From contig NMRA01000314.1 in assembly GCA_002633005.1 (NCBI GenBank), positions 346,898-406,897 of the forward strand: 60,000 nt of DNA, in the 5' to 3' direction. The notes under the pieces are model-generated. The model did not search any database. It was not told the origin of the DNA and saw only the letters and a list, made by a program, of their open reading frames with translations. The position numbers and the translations under genes were made by a program. This DNA is from Phoronis australis. Taxonomy: Eukaryota > Phoronida > Phoronidae. How positions within the stretch are numbered: the first letter of the stretch is position 1; each line of letters starts with the position of its first letter. Positions 11,960 through 26,900 of the stretch are shown here, in pieces.

Positions 11960-14900
11960 CTGGTGGCAAAAGTTGGAACCATTTACGGTTGAGCAATAAG
12001 AGTACAAGTAGGACATGCGCATGAACAAAACAGACTCTGTAATTGTCATATCCACTGACTCGTTCGTAGTTGGAAAGTTCAACAAAGTGGAGGTTGAGTG
12101 GGTAAAAATTGTCACAAAGAAGACAGCACTGATAATATGCTACTTACTGTTGATACTAGAACAATGCTATATCTCACGTCAACTAGGTCAAGCCAAAATC
12201 ACAAACTTCAGCAAACTTGTTTAAAACCTTGAATCTGTAAATTTTAACACGCTCTACCTCGAGTGAATTCCTTGGGAATTGCTGTGGCGGATTTAAGGGG
12301 GGGGCAGGGGGCCATAGCCCCCCTAAAATTCAACCAGATTCCATTTGGCAATGTGGGGGTGCGAATGTCTGATGGGCAAAATCCTGGCTAATACTCTGCC
12401 CCCCCAACTCAAAATCCTGGATCCGCTCCTGCATTGTTTGCCAAATTTATAATCCAGAAAAGAAACAGTTCACAGTACGTAAATGATATTTGGCATGTAA
12501 ACTTTGATTTTGACTGGAAACAACATAGTGCAGATTTCATTTAGATGACAAGCAGTCTGCAAACCAAAATAAATGCTCAATAAACAAAACTTAAACTGAT
12601 GGGCACCTCGTAAGGGTAACAGCAAAGTCTACACTGGCCAAGTAACATAGGTGTTTTACAGGATTCCACTTCATTTTAATAGGAGACAGAAGTGGGAGCC
12701 AGCCATCAACATTTGCACAACTAGAGAGTAGACACTTGAAACTGACAGCTTTCGAAAATTTGTGTTTGAAATATGTAAAAACATTCATGGTCTATTGACT
12801 TCAAAGGCACTGGCTGTGATTTACATACCAAGCACACCCATACTAAGCAGATTTCTTTACTTACTTATTATTTATTTATTATTTATTTATTTATTTATGT
12901 AATATTTACAATGAGGGTAGTCCTATCAGTTCACACTACCTTCCACGGGGGGAGGGGGCCCTCAGTAAAAAAATACAGACAGTAAGACAAACTAACAGAA
13001 TTTCAAAAGGAAAGACAATACAACTAATCAGCAAAGAATAAGAAATTAATATGGAAAGACCGGTGAAACAAAATAAGAAAGGACAAGAAAACACATTGTG
13101 GAATAAAGGCCCCGTCTTATAGAACAGTCTCCCTGGCAGACGTTAGGGAATGTACTGATCTAAATGACTTCAAGTGACTGTTGAGGGATTGAATGTCCAC
13201 ATAAGCAGCTTTTTAATTTGTTTTCTCTAGTTAGTCTGTTTTTTATTAGTTTATTCCACCAATTGAATGTTTTTATAGTCAATGAAGTGATTTCTGGCTC
13301 ATGTTTACTGTACTAAAAACTGACCTTAAACAAATAACGATTGACTGATTTGACTGATCGACTGATTGATGTTATATCGTTTGATAATTGGTTTTCGTCC
13401 ACCTTTGCTTTAGGCAACTAGACAGAGGTTTCCAAGATTACGTGACTCCAAGTCTGGGAACCGTTAGCATTAAACACGCAATATTTTTTATAAAAGCTAA
13501 CCCAATCAAGTAAGTGTGACGTTAAATCAGTACCTATTAGCAGTTTCAGCCATAACCTTAGCTCACACTATGCATGAAATATGTGCGTGAACTAATACAC
13601 TAGTTATGTGGTTTTCAATCGATTATGGAAGGCTTTCCTTTTTCATTCATTACAGTTGACTTAGCAAGAATATTACCATTAAAGTCTCTTGTTGCAAAAC
13701 AGAAATTTTCATGGGATTTTGACGTCAACTGGACCACAGTGGACTCAGAATACTGCAACAGTCCAGGCAGTTGCTAAGCACAATTAATTTGCATATTCAA
13801 GGTTTTAATGAGATACTAACCAGACAAATACAACAATGAAAAATGCAATTTGGATACCAATGAACTACAGAACTGACGTCGGCCAACAGTCAGTAGTACA
13901 TTACTTGGAGCAAAGAAATGACATCAAGCTCCTGGCCAACTATTTCTCTACGAACAACATTCGACAAAAATAATGCGTTTATGGCTATGGAGACACTCTC
14001 AAGAATCTAGGCCCAAGACGTCAATACAAAGACGTGAACAGAAAGGAGAAAAAATGACCAGCATCAGCCTCGGAATATAACTGTGCAGATGGAAGAGTGA
14101 TACATGATACGTATACGACATCATCTAACAGCCCTGTCTGTAATGGATAACTTGTGATAGCCGTGCTGTAATTTACCACAAGTAGTCACTGAAATCTACC
14201 ATTGGATATACTGGGATATTGCTCCAGAGTAGCAGTGAACACAACATGTAATTTGATGTCATTTACTAGGAAGGCTTAATGAAATCTTATTGACTAAACT
14301 AATTGTACATTGTACACGTCACCAGTAATTTTCTCATACATCTTTTTTGCAATTGCTGTGATATCGCAATTGCAACTACGTCACCACGGGAGATTGAGCA
14401 TTTTTGAAGGAAATAAGCTACTTTCCCTCCCAGGGTTTTTTCCCTAACTTTATCTTTGTCTTGATTTTTCCCTGGTTATTATGGGATACAAACTTCGAGG
14501 TCTTCTGGAAAGTTTCTACTTCAATCGACTTTTATTGGGAATACAATGAGAATAGCCCCTGGGAACATAAAACGTAAAGTTTCATTTTTTTAATGGCATC
14601 ATGATTACTGACAAATGACTGATTTATTTCCTAATGCAGGTCGACGAGGATTTCACAATAGAACTGGTTGATTATGAAAACTCAAGAGACATCAGGGTAG
14701 TGAAACAATCCAGTGATCAGACTCATCAATACAACTAGGACAATACTAATGCCTTAATTCCATCTCCAAATACAGTGAGTGGGCTGGATGGAACTCTCCA
14801 TCTTGACATATCTGGCTTGCTGGCCACACCATTAAACCCAATCATCAAACGTAACGGAAAATGAACAAATATTGCATTCTTCTAAAAACACTGTTAACAC

Positions 14901-17900
14901 CTGAAGATGGGCGGAGAAATGACCGACTGAAACATTGTACCAACGTTAACAGGCTAGAGGTTGACGTAAGTAGACCAATAGATTTTAGAAATGGTGTTAC
15001 CACATCTCCACCTCAAAGTGGTTTTAGGAAGAGACCACGAATTTCTCTAAACAAAAATGTAGCCAAAAAATAGCAAATTGAAGGCTAATGACATACATAC
15101 ACACTCCCACTACTTACCGACTCGACCTGTGGGCGTGAGTAGCCTTGAAATTGATAGGCTTGATTGGTGCCTCCATTGCAGGCACCATGTTGATCAACCT
15201 CTCCTGCATCAGTTCCCTTAACTTCCTCACCCACGTTTGTTTAGTCTCCAGAGAGGATGCCTGCAGAAATACATCTGAGTGACAAATTCCAGTCAGAAGG
15301 CAAAGGGTTTATATTAGCTGATAGCTCTCTTTATTGTTAATGCTGTCAGATGATCAAACAATATGGCCGAGGCAGTGGTTCATAGCCCACGAGTTACAGT
15401 CAATTTGGACTACGGCAACTCATGAATTTCACATTGACACAGTGTCTCACACGGGTTTGCTTGTGATTTCACATCGATACAGTGTATCACACGGGTTTGC
15501 TTGTGATTTCACATTGACACAGTGTCTCACACGGGTTTGCTTGTGATTTCACAATGACACAGTGTCTCACATGGGCTTGCTAGTGATTTCTTCTGAATTT
15601 GTTCAAGATTGGGGACTTTTGAACATTACTCCCGAGGTCACAAACCTTAAGAAAAATACAGTCCAACACTGACATAGCATTTAAAGTGAATGTATTAATA
15701 ACAAGTGTCACTGTCATATCCCATCTGCACTATCTAAGCTTTTCACTGATTGGCTCAATCAGATGTAACTTACTCTACTCTCAGAAGCGGCCAATAGTCA
15801 CGTTTGTTTGTACATGTTGACTTGATTGTTTACTCGTTTTGAGAAAATAGCACGTTATAACACAACTACAAGAAATTCTGAAATGCGTGACAAAAAATAA
15901 GCCTCGTGTGAGGGAGTGGAGTTGGCATGAAATGCGTGAGACTATTGTGAGTTGCATGTGAGGTTTGGTGACATAACAGCGACATGGTTTTGTGATTTAA
16001 GCACAGCAGTAGTAGAACATTTACATTATATGAATGTATAAATCTTAAAAAGATTGTAAACATTATAAGTGTGGTTAGCACGCCACCTGTTGGCCCATCA
16101 GATTTAAGATTTATATATTCATAATATACATTCAAGGATGAAATGCCCACTACTAAGACCGACTTTATTCCTGTATTCGACCCATGGTCCCGATGGCTCA
16201 GTGGGCTAGAGTCTGCACCCTTAGCGAAAGGTCCTAGGTTCGAGTCCTGGATGGGGTGGAAATCTTTAAACCAGGGCAAGGAATGACCAATGACAAAAAA
16301 GAGGAAAATTTTTCCGGGTAACGTATCATTCCACAAATAGGCCTGTGTGATAGAAATATTTTTTGTGTTGTAAAATTCAACTGAAATAACGTTTTTGCAT
16401 GATTAAAGTCAAAATAATGACAAAAAAGAGATGGAAAGGAGCAAACTTGAAATTAGAGGATATCAAAACCAAAAAAGAGGAAATCTTCTTAAAAGAGGAA
16501 AATTCCAAGCCCTGTTAGGCTTTATATTCATCAGGTCATGTGATGTGGCCAACAGGTGGCGTGCTGACCAGACTTATAAACGTTAAATTTGTGAACATTA
16601 ATATATATCCTATTTAATTCTGGTGTGACAATCTTAGGTAAATGCTTATTCAACAATTGAAAAACTGTACATGTTGTGCTTTCTTGAGATTAGTGAAGTG
16701 CACACACAAACGTTTCTTTAAAAGCCAGCATCGTTTGCAACAGTCATTCCATGCTTCCGTGAATATGGTCGAGTGTCACGTTAACTAAAGATCTGTTGTA
16801 CGGAATTTATTGAGAATCTAAACGTTCACTTTAGATATAGGATTTTTGGAGCATGTCACGACAATGACAGTACAAATAATTACCTTAAGAATAATCTTGT
16901 AGTCTGATATCATGGGTGCATTGCCCTTCCACAGGGCAAACTTACACTCATCGCCTTCTATGTGTTCAGTGACCCCTATCTCTGTGGTCTGAAATTAACA
17001 CAAGACAATAATCAATAACACTGAAAAAGCAGAGATGCGTTATTCACATCTTTGACAATAGGAATGACATTCTGTGTAAGAACCACAATAGCTTTCACTC
17101 TAACAACACCATTTTAGGTACAAAGATGACAACGGAATCTGCAGAAACATCAAAGTTGTAAAGAGATAAAGATGCAAAAACTCGTTTTAGTTAAAGATTT
17201 TAACATTGATCTAATAGCAACCATTTTGAAGCAGCTTTGGCCTATGTCTAAAACCTCCAGGACATCATTCTACGCGAGTCACTAATTAGGGCCCTCTATA
17301 GTACGATAAGCTAATGCTTGTTAAATAGATTAACTTACCAGGAGCTACCGCAAATGGTGGGGCCTGACAAACATCATAGACCACTGATGAGAATCACAGA
17401 TCAACCACGAAGGTCAAAGGTCATCATCCTCATTGAGTCCGTGGTCAAGTAGTGCGTTAATAATATTACATAGTTACGTGCAACAATCCTCCACTCACCA
17501 TAAGCCTGAACTTGTGCACGTATTTCACTTTGCCTGTACTGTCCTTGACTTCTTTAGCAAAGATGACGCAGACATCAAATAAGAATATCTGCCTCTCGCG
17601 ACCCTTCCGTATGATCTGTTTGGGGTCCCAGACAGTGAATCTATCCTGCAGAAGCACCTCGCCTAGTACATCCAGGTCATCCTAAATAAACAAAACAGCA
17701 GTTATATACAGACTATACCTAACTACTTGGGCTGCTGTGACGTGGCGCTCTCTGTGCCAAAATGATTTTTGATTTACACCAATAACTGCTCAGAAAAACA
17801 AGTCCTATCATGGGAAGAACAATTCGCGACTGATTTTATGAGCGTAAAATGCCCACTTTGATTTCCATTGTGCCAGCTAAACAGGACGAAATTCAGTTTT

Positions 17901-20900
17901 ATGCTAAAAATACTCTCCCTTAATCAAGCATGGCCATCACCAATCAAGCATGGCCAACACCAATCAAGCATTATGACAAACGTTCTCATTATAGCGTACT
18001 TAAATGCATGCAATTACCCTGCATTGTCTCACGCGAACAGCAAATGGATATGTATCTTGTGATTATTAGGCAGTAAAAGAACAAGTTTGGCTTTGAGCCA
18101 GAATTCATTGAATATGGTGAGAGCAATACTGCACTGACCAGCAATGTTATTCCACCTTAAGAAGGAATTGTTACCAAGAGACAAGGTTTTCCAAGCTTGG
18201 AATTCAAGCTTGGACTTCAGTATTGAAAGAAATGACAGGCCCAACAAGCTTATTTGATATTTTTGACAAGCCTGATTGACCTTACTCATCAGTCTTCTTC
18301 GAGTTAACCAATAAATGGTTACTAAGGGAGCTTGGAATTAAATATCAACTGAAGTGACGCTCCATTAATTTTCACCAAGATAAGTCGAATTTAAGAAGAA
18401 GATGACCCCAAACAGCTGGCCAACAATTGTGTCATCCTCACTCACAGTCAGCAGATCAACACAGAGATGAAAGCGCTCAGAGGAGCGACACTTGACAAAA
18501 ATGACTGAAAACTAAAAGCCTGAAAGTTCACAAAGAAAATTTGTCATCAGTAACGACAACGAACATAACCTGTAAGGCTTAGACACGACCACCGGCACTG
18601 AGAGACTCGAGTCCCTTGAAACATTTTATGTGCTTGAAAAGAAGGCGAGAATGCATTGAAAGTTCATCTGGAGAGCGACTCCTTGCCACACTGAATGATA
18701 AATGATTGACAACGAATGAACAAGATGACAATGATGATGATGATGGTGATGAAGATGGTGACGATCATATGACAAATAAAGATGTCAGGAATGAGTAAGG
18801 AATATTGTCTTGTTCAGTAGAAGGTAAACCAACAAAAGAGCAGCAAAATTCAATCAACAAAGGAATGGTGTCATCAGAAAATCCCTGATAATTAAAAACG
18901 AAACATCTTCTGAAAGCCCATTTAAAACTCTATCTAACAAATTAGTTTCACAAAATTCCACAAATTTTGTGAAAATTTTCAAATTTGCCATTTCTTTGAA
19001 ATTGAAACTCAAATAACTCAAAAACGGTAAGTTTGAGAAAAAGAATTGTAACATTTAAAAAAGAATTCCTCAAAGCATCCACACGCAAAAATTCACGTCA
19101 TTTGCTCTTCCTGTTAAAAATGGCACCCCAGCGCAACTGAAAATGAATGAAAATGCCTCAGATGCGCCATTTTGAAAACAACTTCTGGTTAAGCAGCACT
19201 TGATAATAGCTGCCTACAGAAAACTGATACATGAAAAATTTCGAAGCAATTGGGCCAACAATGCGCCCTCTACAGGACAAAAGGTTTTCGTCCCGAAATC
19301 GAGGTGCCCATGCACAATGGCCGATATTTCTGCCATGTTTGATCGGAAAGGAATGATTTCCGGCACATCTGTAGTACATGTCCGCAACAATAATCGCACT
19401 GACTTTCAGGCACGTATGTCAAAAATTGCAGCATTTGAATCTGAATTCGAAAACGAAATGGCCTTCACAGCCACCATTTTGAATATGATCATGACCAAAA
19501 ACAATAGACTTCCAGCTATTCTGGAACTAAAGGTTGTGCATAAATTTCTTCCAAAAAATGCGACCAGTACAGTGCGAACAAACAAAAAAACAGATCAACA
19601 TATTGGCGAAATAAATTTCTTTCACCAAGTAAAAATGCCTGTCATGTCCCATCAAAAAACTAAGACAGTCAGTAGAAATGGGTCTAGCTACAGCTTGTAT
19701 ACATACCTCCACTCCATCCAGCATACTCAAGTGCATAGCGTCGTTAGCTTTCTTTGGCACATTTAACATCACTTCAAGACCATCCTACAAAATATTAACA
19801 TCAACACTATCACAGTCCATGCACACGTACGGGAGTCAAGGTACTAACATGTTGCTCTAGCGCGTGGTTTCTTTAATATAACCATCACCAAACATCATTA
19901 GGGAAAACTTTGAGCATTCACAGCACTATAACATGAAAATTAGAACACATTAAGCGTTAACATGTGCTTACCGTGCATCTCAAATAGTAAGGAAATAAAG
20001 GGTTCTCACATTTTTAAATATTTCTAGAGTAGTCCATCATCCAGCATCTGATGTGCAGGCTCTGATCATAAGGGTCTTATCATTAGGAACAAATGACAAA
20101 TTTTACGGAGGTCAATCAAGGAATTTGCTAGATATTAAGGCATATGCAAAGACGATAAGTCACTAGGGTGCAGCACACTAGTGGGATCAACACCAGCCGT
20201 GCTTCCTTCAATAGCAACACATATGCCATATTTCACAATGATCCATCAAAGTACTTACAAAAAGCATATTGCAAAGAAACTAAAATTGCCACTATGGGGC
20301 ACTACCATAGAACAGACCGGAATTTAAATTTGTCAATGTTTTCCTCAATACATACATCTCTATCAACTATGAAGATGATTCTTTAGTAACTCGTGGACAG
20401 GCAGACAGACGCAAAAAAGAAATGAAAATGGCCACTAGGTGGCACAAAAAGAACAAATCTACCTTAAACTAGGCAAGTTTTGTCCATTGTAAGTCAACAC
20501 TAGTGTATATTACCTTACTTGTTAGCTCGTCGCTACAAGCGCTATTATCAAACCAAAAAAGTATAACATTCTCTTGTACTATCTGTCATCAAAAGACATG
20601 CCAAGCGACCACTATTGCTTTTGTTAACTTTTTCTGTGTCCCTTTCTTGTAAATTGTCTTTTTGCCAGAAAATTTTAATCAGACTCACAAAAAGTTGTCC
20701 ATGACCACCACATGCTGTTCTGCAGTTCTAGCAGCCCTCATTGATGACACATGGTGACTGCTAGCCAAGTGCCATCATTTCCTTTAACTTAATAGAAATT
20801 AAGACACATTGAAAGAAAATCTTAATTGCCACTAGGAAAGCCATAATCCTGAAATCAATGTCTGCTGTCTTCAACAGGAACATGCAAAATAGATTTCATG

Positions 20901-23900
20901 AAGATCCAACAAGGAACTTGGCAGCTATTGAAGCAGAGGCAAAAAGCAAAATAGCCACTGGGGGTGCCACTGTCACTTGACCAAAATCAATACCACCATG
21001 CTCTCCTCGCTCTCCTCAACAGAAACACATCTGCCAAATTTCATAATGATCCTTTGAGTAGTTTAACGGATAGAGAGGCAGACACCAACAATCGTGTCTT
21101 GAAAATAATAAAATAGGCCACAACGAGACGTGGAATACTTCAAATCTGTCCAAACCTGGAAAAGCATTGTCGTCTCCTTCATAGAAGCCTGTTCGCTAAA
21201 TTTCAAAAAATTCTGTCGAGAAACTCACTAAATACAGAAGCAAAAATGAAAAAAACTACAATAGGGGGCATGGTAGTAATTAGACCACACTGAACACTGT
21301 CGCCATCTGTTGTCAGCTCCATAGAAACACACTTGACAACTCCATAAAGATCCTGAAAGGGGTTTAGCAATACTGACAAGGTAAAACTGGAGCGCAACAA
21401 TAGTGAATAACAGACACCCACAGAGAGATGGAGGAGGTATGCACCCACATAAATACGTAGACGTGGGCACATAAAAACGGCCATTTCAGTAATTATATTT
21501 GCCCAATATTGAAGAATTTTCCAGTAATTCACCACTTGTCGCAGCTTCATTCATGCTATAAGTGATACACATAATCACTATTATAATCACAGCCTGCAGA
21601 GCACCTTGATTTCCCCTTTGCCCTCCTCACAGCAGGACAGCAGGTCTTTGAGCAGTAGTTGGTACTTGGTGATTCTTTGTACAGGTTTGATGAGGAACGA
21701 CGCTATTGGACCATTAATATGATGTTTTGCTTGCAACTCCTGCAAGACAATACAACAGTTAAAGAAAAGATCATTTCACCAACACAGACTACACATGTTG
21801 CAAACCGACTTCCACGACACATCTATTCATTTACATTTGCCACAATACAAATCGACTCATCCGACCACCAGAACAGTTGAGAACCTGTTTCTAATATCAC
21901 CTGGTAAGCAACTGAAGCCAGTCTTCAACAGAAATAATGAGTAGTTGTCAAGCAAAAAATATTACTTAAAAAGAGTTTTTACGTACAAGTTCACTGTCAG
22001 AGTACGCTCAAGCTAAATATAGAGTATATCACTTTCAAAGGATGTGCTCTACACAAGTGCTATTTCAGTACCACGCTATTAATCTTGCTATGCTACTATA
22101 ATTATGCCAGTGTATGTAATATTCCCCACAAAATCCTTAGACACTGCCCATTCAGTAGACTTCCTCATTAAGTAACCTCAACATCCATTACCAAGCATGG
22201 TGCCTCTTACCTCAAAGAAGGTGCCAGCATGAGTGACCAGACACTGGTTGGAGTCGGGCTTGTTCTTACAATACTCCACGTACATAGAGAAACGTTCAGC
22301 CCACGTGACAAAACAATGACCAACATCTTCTGGAAGAGTCTCGTACTTTTCCAGTTCCTGAAGAAATATACTGCAACAAAGAAGACATGTGTAGTCAGTG
22401 AGGATACGAGTGTCATGAATTTGAACAAAATAAAGAAAACAATTACTTACAAGTTTACATATAGTATCAGTTTACGACCGGGAAACGTGATAATAAGGGG
22501 AGAGTCAGTGAAAAATGAAATCTTTTTCATAAGTACGCGCTTACTTCAACAGTCGAATTCTCAGGGAGCTAGCTTTAAGCCGGAGTTCACGTGCGAGTTT
22601 CGTAAATTTTGGGAGTTGAAACTGAAGAGTGACGGATGCTCACTAAGACATGGGCGCTTTCAAGAATGTCTCGAATGCATAGTTTGGGGGCGGGAGTTCA
22701 TTTAGAAGGATGTGAGTGTTATCCTGATGAGTATGATAGATATCAGTACAGTGATACATAATTATATCACGTGATCTAGTAACTCCAAATAAACCCCATG
22801 CCCTAGTCATCATGAGAAACAAGCATGCGCATTCTGAGCATGTGCTCTACCTCACTGAGACATCACGACCGATGTTAGAACAAAAACACCCTATCAGACT
22901 AATGTTTTGTAAAACTTAACATCAATATCATTGGATATTTGTAATATGAATGTTATATACTCTATGTATACACAGAAACAAAGTGTAATATGAATGTTAT
23001 ATAATCTATGTATACACAACAACACACTGTAATATGAATGTTATATACTCTATGTATACACAACAACACACTGTAATATGAATGTTATATACTCTATGTA
23101 TACACAACAACACACTGTAATATGAATGAATGAATGTTATATAATCTATGTATACACAGCAACACAGTGTAATATGAATGTTAACTACTCTATGTATACA
23201 CAGCAACAAAGTCAGTGATTATTATTCACATTACAAGTTAACGTAGATTGTGTGGAATAAGCTTCATTACGTCTTGTAGATGGACACAATAGTTTACGTG
23301 ATTGTTATAAATGTTACTAACTTTTTGTGAAATTTGTAGATGTCTTCAATGTTACCAAAGATGAGAGACTCTTTACCCACAATCCCTGCTGGCGGTGATG
23401 TGTTGGGATTGCTGAACTCAGCCAGAAAGCACTGCAAAGCAAGTGTACACTCATTACATCTGCATACTAAACCAACTGACTAAATGTTGTTAACATTACA
23501 AGAATGAAAACAAAAAAAATCCACAAGCTTTACAAACTGAACTGACGTTTTCTTCAAAAACACGAAATTAAGAAGAGTCCAAAACAGAGACCTCCATTGC
23601 CTGTATAAAACAGTTCCCTCATTCTTATCCAATGAAGATCCTTCCTTATGGTCATGTGATCTCAAACGGACCAATCCCAATCCTTATATGCCATTTCCTA
23701 CATAAAAATATCTCTTTACTTCTGTACGCTGGATTCCCCACCTAATGTCCACCAATAACCATTCCGCCCCATGGTCACATGACCCGTATGAACCAATCCA
23801 GGCTCTCCTTACATTAACACATGTCTCCAGGTCCTTGACATACGTTCTCTCCGTCTGCAGCAGTTCTGCCATGATGAACTCCTTCCGCCGAGCTGACTTT

Positions 23901-26900
23901 CGTTTCTCTTCATTCATTTCCTTCTGCTGCAGCCTCTCTTCCAAATTTGGCTGACTGTTACGGTCCGACTCATCACTGTCACTCTGTTGAAGAAACACAG
24001 TTGTTGAAGATGGCTAATTTTACCTCGTGTAAGTCTGTGAGCAGACGAACACATACCTAATTCTTCACAAACCAAAAGCGTTGTTTAGTGACCATGGATC
24101 TGCTACTATTATGACACAATTTGGACCAACAATTACAAATAGAAAATTCATGCACGTCAGTCAGACCACATTTTAAAAAGTTTGCGGGTCTTAAGATTAC
24201 TTTCCCTTTCATGTGAACACTTACTCCTTGATATTTTCACAAAATTATGTATTTGGATTAACCGGTGTGCTCCAACAACTGTTGCACCCATTGAGTGCGA
24301 GTTTTAAAGGAGTAAGATTGACTGGGTCAATAGCCAGGTAATGACTTTCCAAGTCCTTAGTAATTTACAGTGCTACGTAAACATGGCCTAAATATTATTA
24401 TTTTTAATTTTGACATTTTAATTGTATCTGACTGGGTTCAAAACGTCAAAATGACGTCATACTAAACAAGCGAATCATCATTCCAAGATTTCTTTAACCT
24501 TTAACCCTAAACCTACATAAAATCCCAAGTGTCCCCCATCACTTTACTACCACATAAAACCCTTTCAGCACCCTGCACTGTTCTCAGCTCTAGTGCCCAC
24601 AGGTAAGCCTAGTGATTCACCTGCTCAGAGTTCCACCTCTGCGGAGACAATGTTGCCATCTGTTGCCCCAAAGCAACAACATGTTGCATGCTACAAACTG
24701 CCAACACTCCAACTGCCCTGAGTAATACTAGATTATATTCCAGCTGAAACCCGTGTCTTTATGTGGTCATCCCGCTTGTGACAATACTGCCCCCTGTTGT
24801 TCGCACACACACCACTACTGTCCCCTGTTGTTTCCAAACACACCAGTACTGCACCCTGTTGTTCCCACAAACACCACTACTGACCCCTGTAACTCCAACA
24901 TACACCACTACTTTTCGCTACCTCAAGAGTAATGCCAAGTTTGTTCTCCAATTGAGCCCTGTGGTTGTTGATCTGCGTGGTGAAGTCCTTGTATCTCCGC
25001 TCGACCTGCGACCTCCATGACCTTATGTCAGCCTCATGGGGGTGCTGCCTCTCTACCAAACTGTCAGCTAGCTGTAGAAGTAGCTTCACATTTTCTTTCC
25101 TATCCTGTGAACAAGAATCACATGCTGTTATAGCAAAGAGTCAGGATGTGAAACGACCAATTGTTTCCCAATCTTGTATTCCAACTCATTTATCTTCTTT
25201 TCCATGAACAATTTACATTAATATGCAATTCACGAATATTCATGAATTGGGTGACAATGAAGTCGCATCTGTATTTCTCACATAACCTGGAATGTGTTAC
25301 GACACAACTGGTTAATAACACCAAGTACGTATTTTTTTTGACATCATAAAGTAGTGCTAAGTAGACATCCATACGCCTTACATCTTATTGTCTGTAAAAC
25401 ACCAGAACATCCAAACGCGAGCCAACCAAACAATGCCAGAATTCCGAGAAAGTGACAAAGTTATGATTGACAAAACCGGTGGCGCAACTGTAAATACTCC
25501 CAGTCGGAAGGACATGCAAACAACTTCTTAAACGGACCCATCTTAGGTGGCAAATTCCATATTCACATTTATTCAAACGAAAACGAGCCCCAACTCAAGA
25601 AACATGGTGAGACTGTCTAGTTGTGCCGTCTCAAGGTCAATTCAGTGCTCACGCGTGGGAAGCCTTGTTGACTGTTATTAGAAACATTTTTTAAGTTTTA
25701 ATATTACAACTACAAAGACTAATTATAAGATTCTAACATGAACATTTGCTACGAAAGATGAATGCATTTTGCAATTTTATTGTAAGCTTAAAATAAAACT
25801 ATTAACAAAAAGTAACTGAATTACTTTACATTGCACAATCGTGTTTTTACAAAATTTCCGTCATCTGGTTCAAAGATTTAGACACGTTGAGTTTTTCGGC
25901 AAAAAAGATTGTTTTGCGGTTCATGTAAGAAAACAAATCCTGCACTAGTCTCAGATTTATCACATGGGCAAAACCTCTTGGAAATTTCGTCAAAATCCCG
26001 AGGCTTTCAAGAGGTTTTGCCTATGTCATAAACTTGAGACTCGTGTAGCATTCTCTATATCTCGAGGACAGGAACAGGAGGTCACTGTCCAGTGAGAGGG
26101 CTCACGCACTCAACGTTCTCTAGACATTCTGTGTTACCCGTTCAACAAAATATGTGTCAACTGTACTGTATCAATTGCGAAAATGCCCCAATAGCATCTT
26201 GTTAATCAACATCTAAACAACTCTAGTAACATCACAATGATACAAATGACTAAGTCTAAAAGACACATTTACAGAGCAAAGCAGTCTGGTAGAATGGCAT
26301 TAGAGGAAAACAAAGACTAGCTACCATGACTAACCTTTGCTATAGTGATAAAATCATTATGCTCCTTGAGTAGAGATTCTGTCTCACTGTCGTTGGTGCC
26401 CAGATCACTGTGTGTGGCCAGGTATGCGCTACCTGTATCTGTGACCCAGTCCAGCGCCTGTCTAGCACTGTTCTCCAACAGAATGAACTGATGGCACTGG
26501 TCCAGCCGACGCTTCTTCACAGTCCAGTGTTGCAGAACTTCGTTCTCATGGTTACGCAGTTGTTCTAGTGTACCTAATAGTGAGAAAGGCCAGTAAAACT
26601 AACTGAATTAAACACAAGGCAACATGTAACAAATCAAGATTTGACGTAACCTACCATTTTTAAGAGTGATAAATAAGTGACAGGCAACTCCATGACTTGC
26701 TCAAAATTTGACCACCAGATGGCGTGACAAAACGTTATGATTATGGGTTGTGTAAAGTGCTGACATAATTAGAGGTATCTGTTTCTGCTTCTGTGGTGAC
26801 GTCAGAGGGTAGGCACCGGGATAGTCTCTGGCCGTCCTTCTTCCAGTATCGCACGAAATGTAAATTTGGAGATAACCAAGTTCGTGCTGGTTACACACTC

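Larger units (their letters stand above)
11960..15117 (-). other. Trio intron 20-21
   Basis: A 3.2-kb intron holding the MITE-like element and the retroelement-like tail listed separately. The remainder (13260-15117) shows no ORF or repeat that I can name. Confidence 0.8.
15261..16883 (-). other. Trio intron 19-20
   Basis: A 1.6-kb intron containing the 40-bp array and the nested inverted-repeat/SINE structure (16062-16579). No other feature seen. Confidence 0.8.

Noticed and set aside
16193-16258. Functional tRNA gene
   Set aside because: The anticodon stem does not pair and the acceptor stem is imperfect; better explained as a SINE head.
15866-16336. 156-codon minus-strand open frame
   Set aside because: It reads through the SINE head in antisense (giving a DSNLGP-type peptide) and the hairpin element.
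19200-19766. 188-codon plus-strand open frame
   Set aside because: It overlaps Trio exon 17 antisense, has no recognisable domain, and its composition matches intron.
22229-22705. 158-codon plus-strand open frame
   Set aside because: It is largely antisense to Trio exon 15, and the remainder has no similarity that I recognise.
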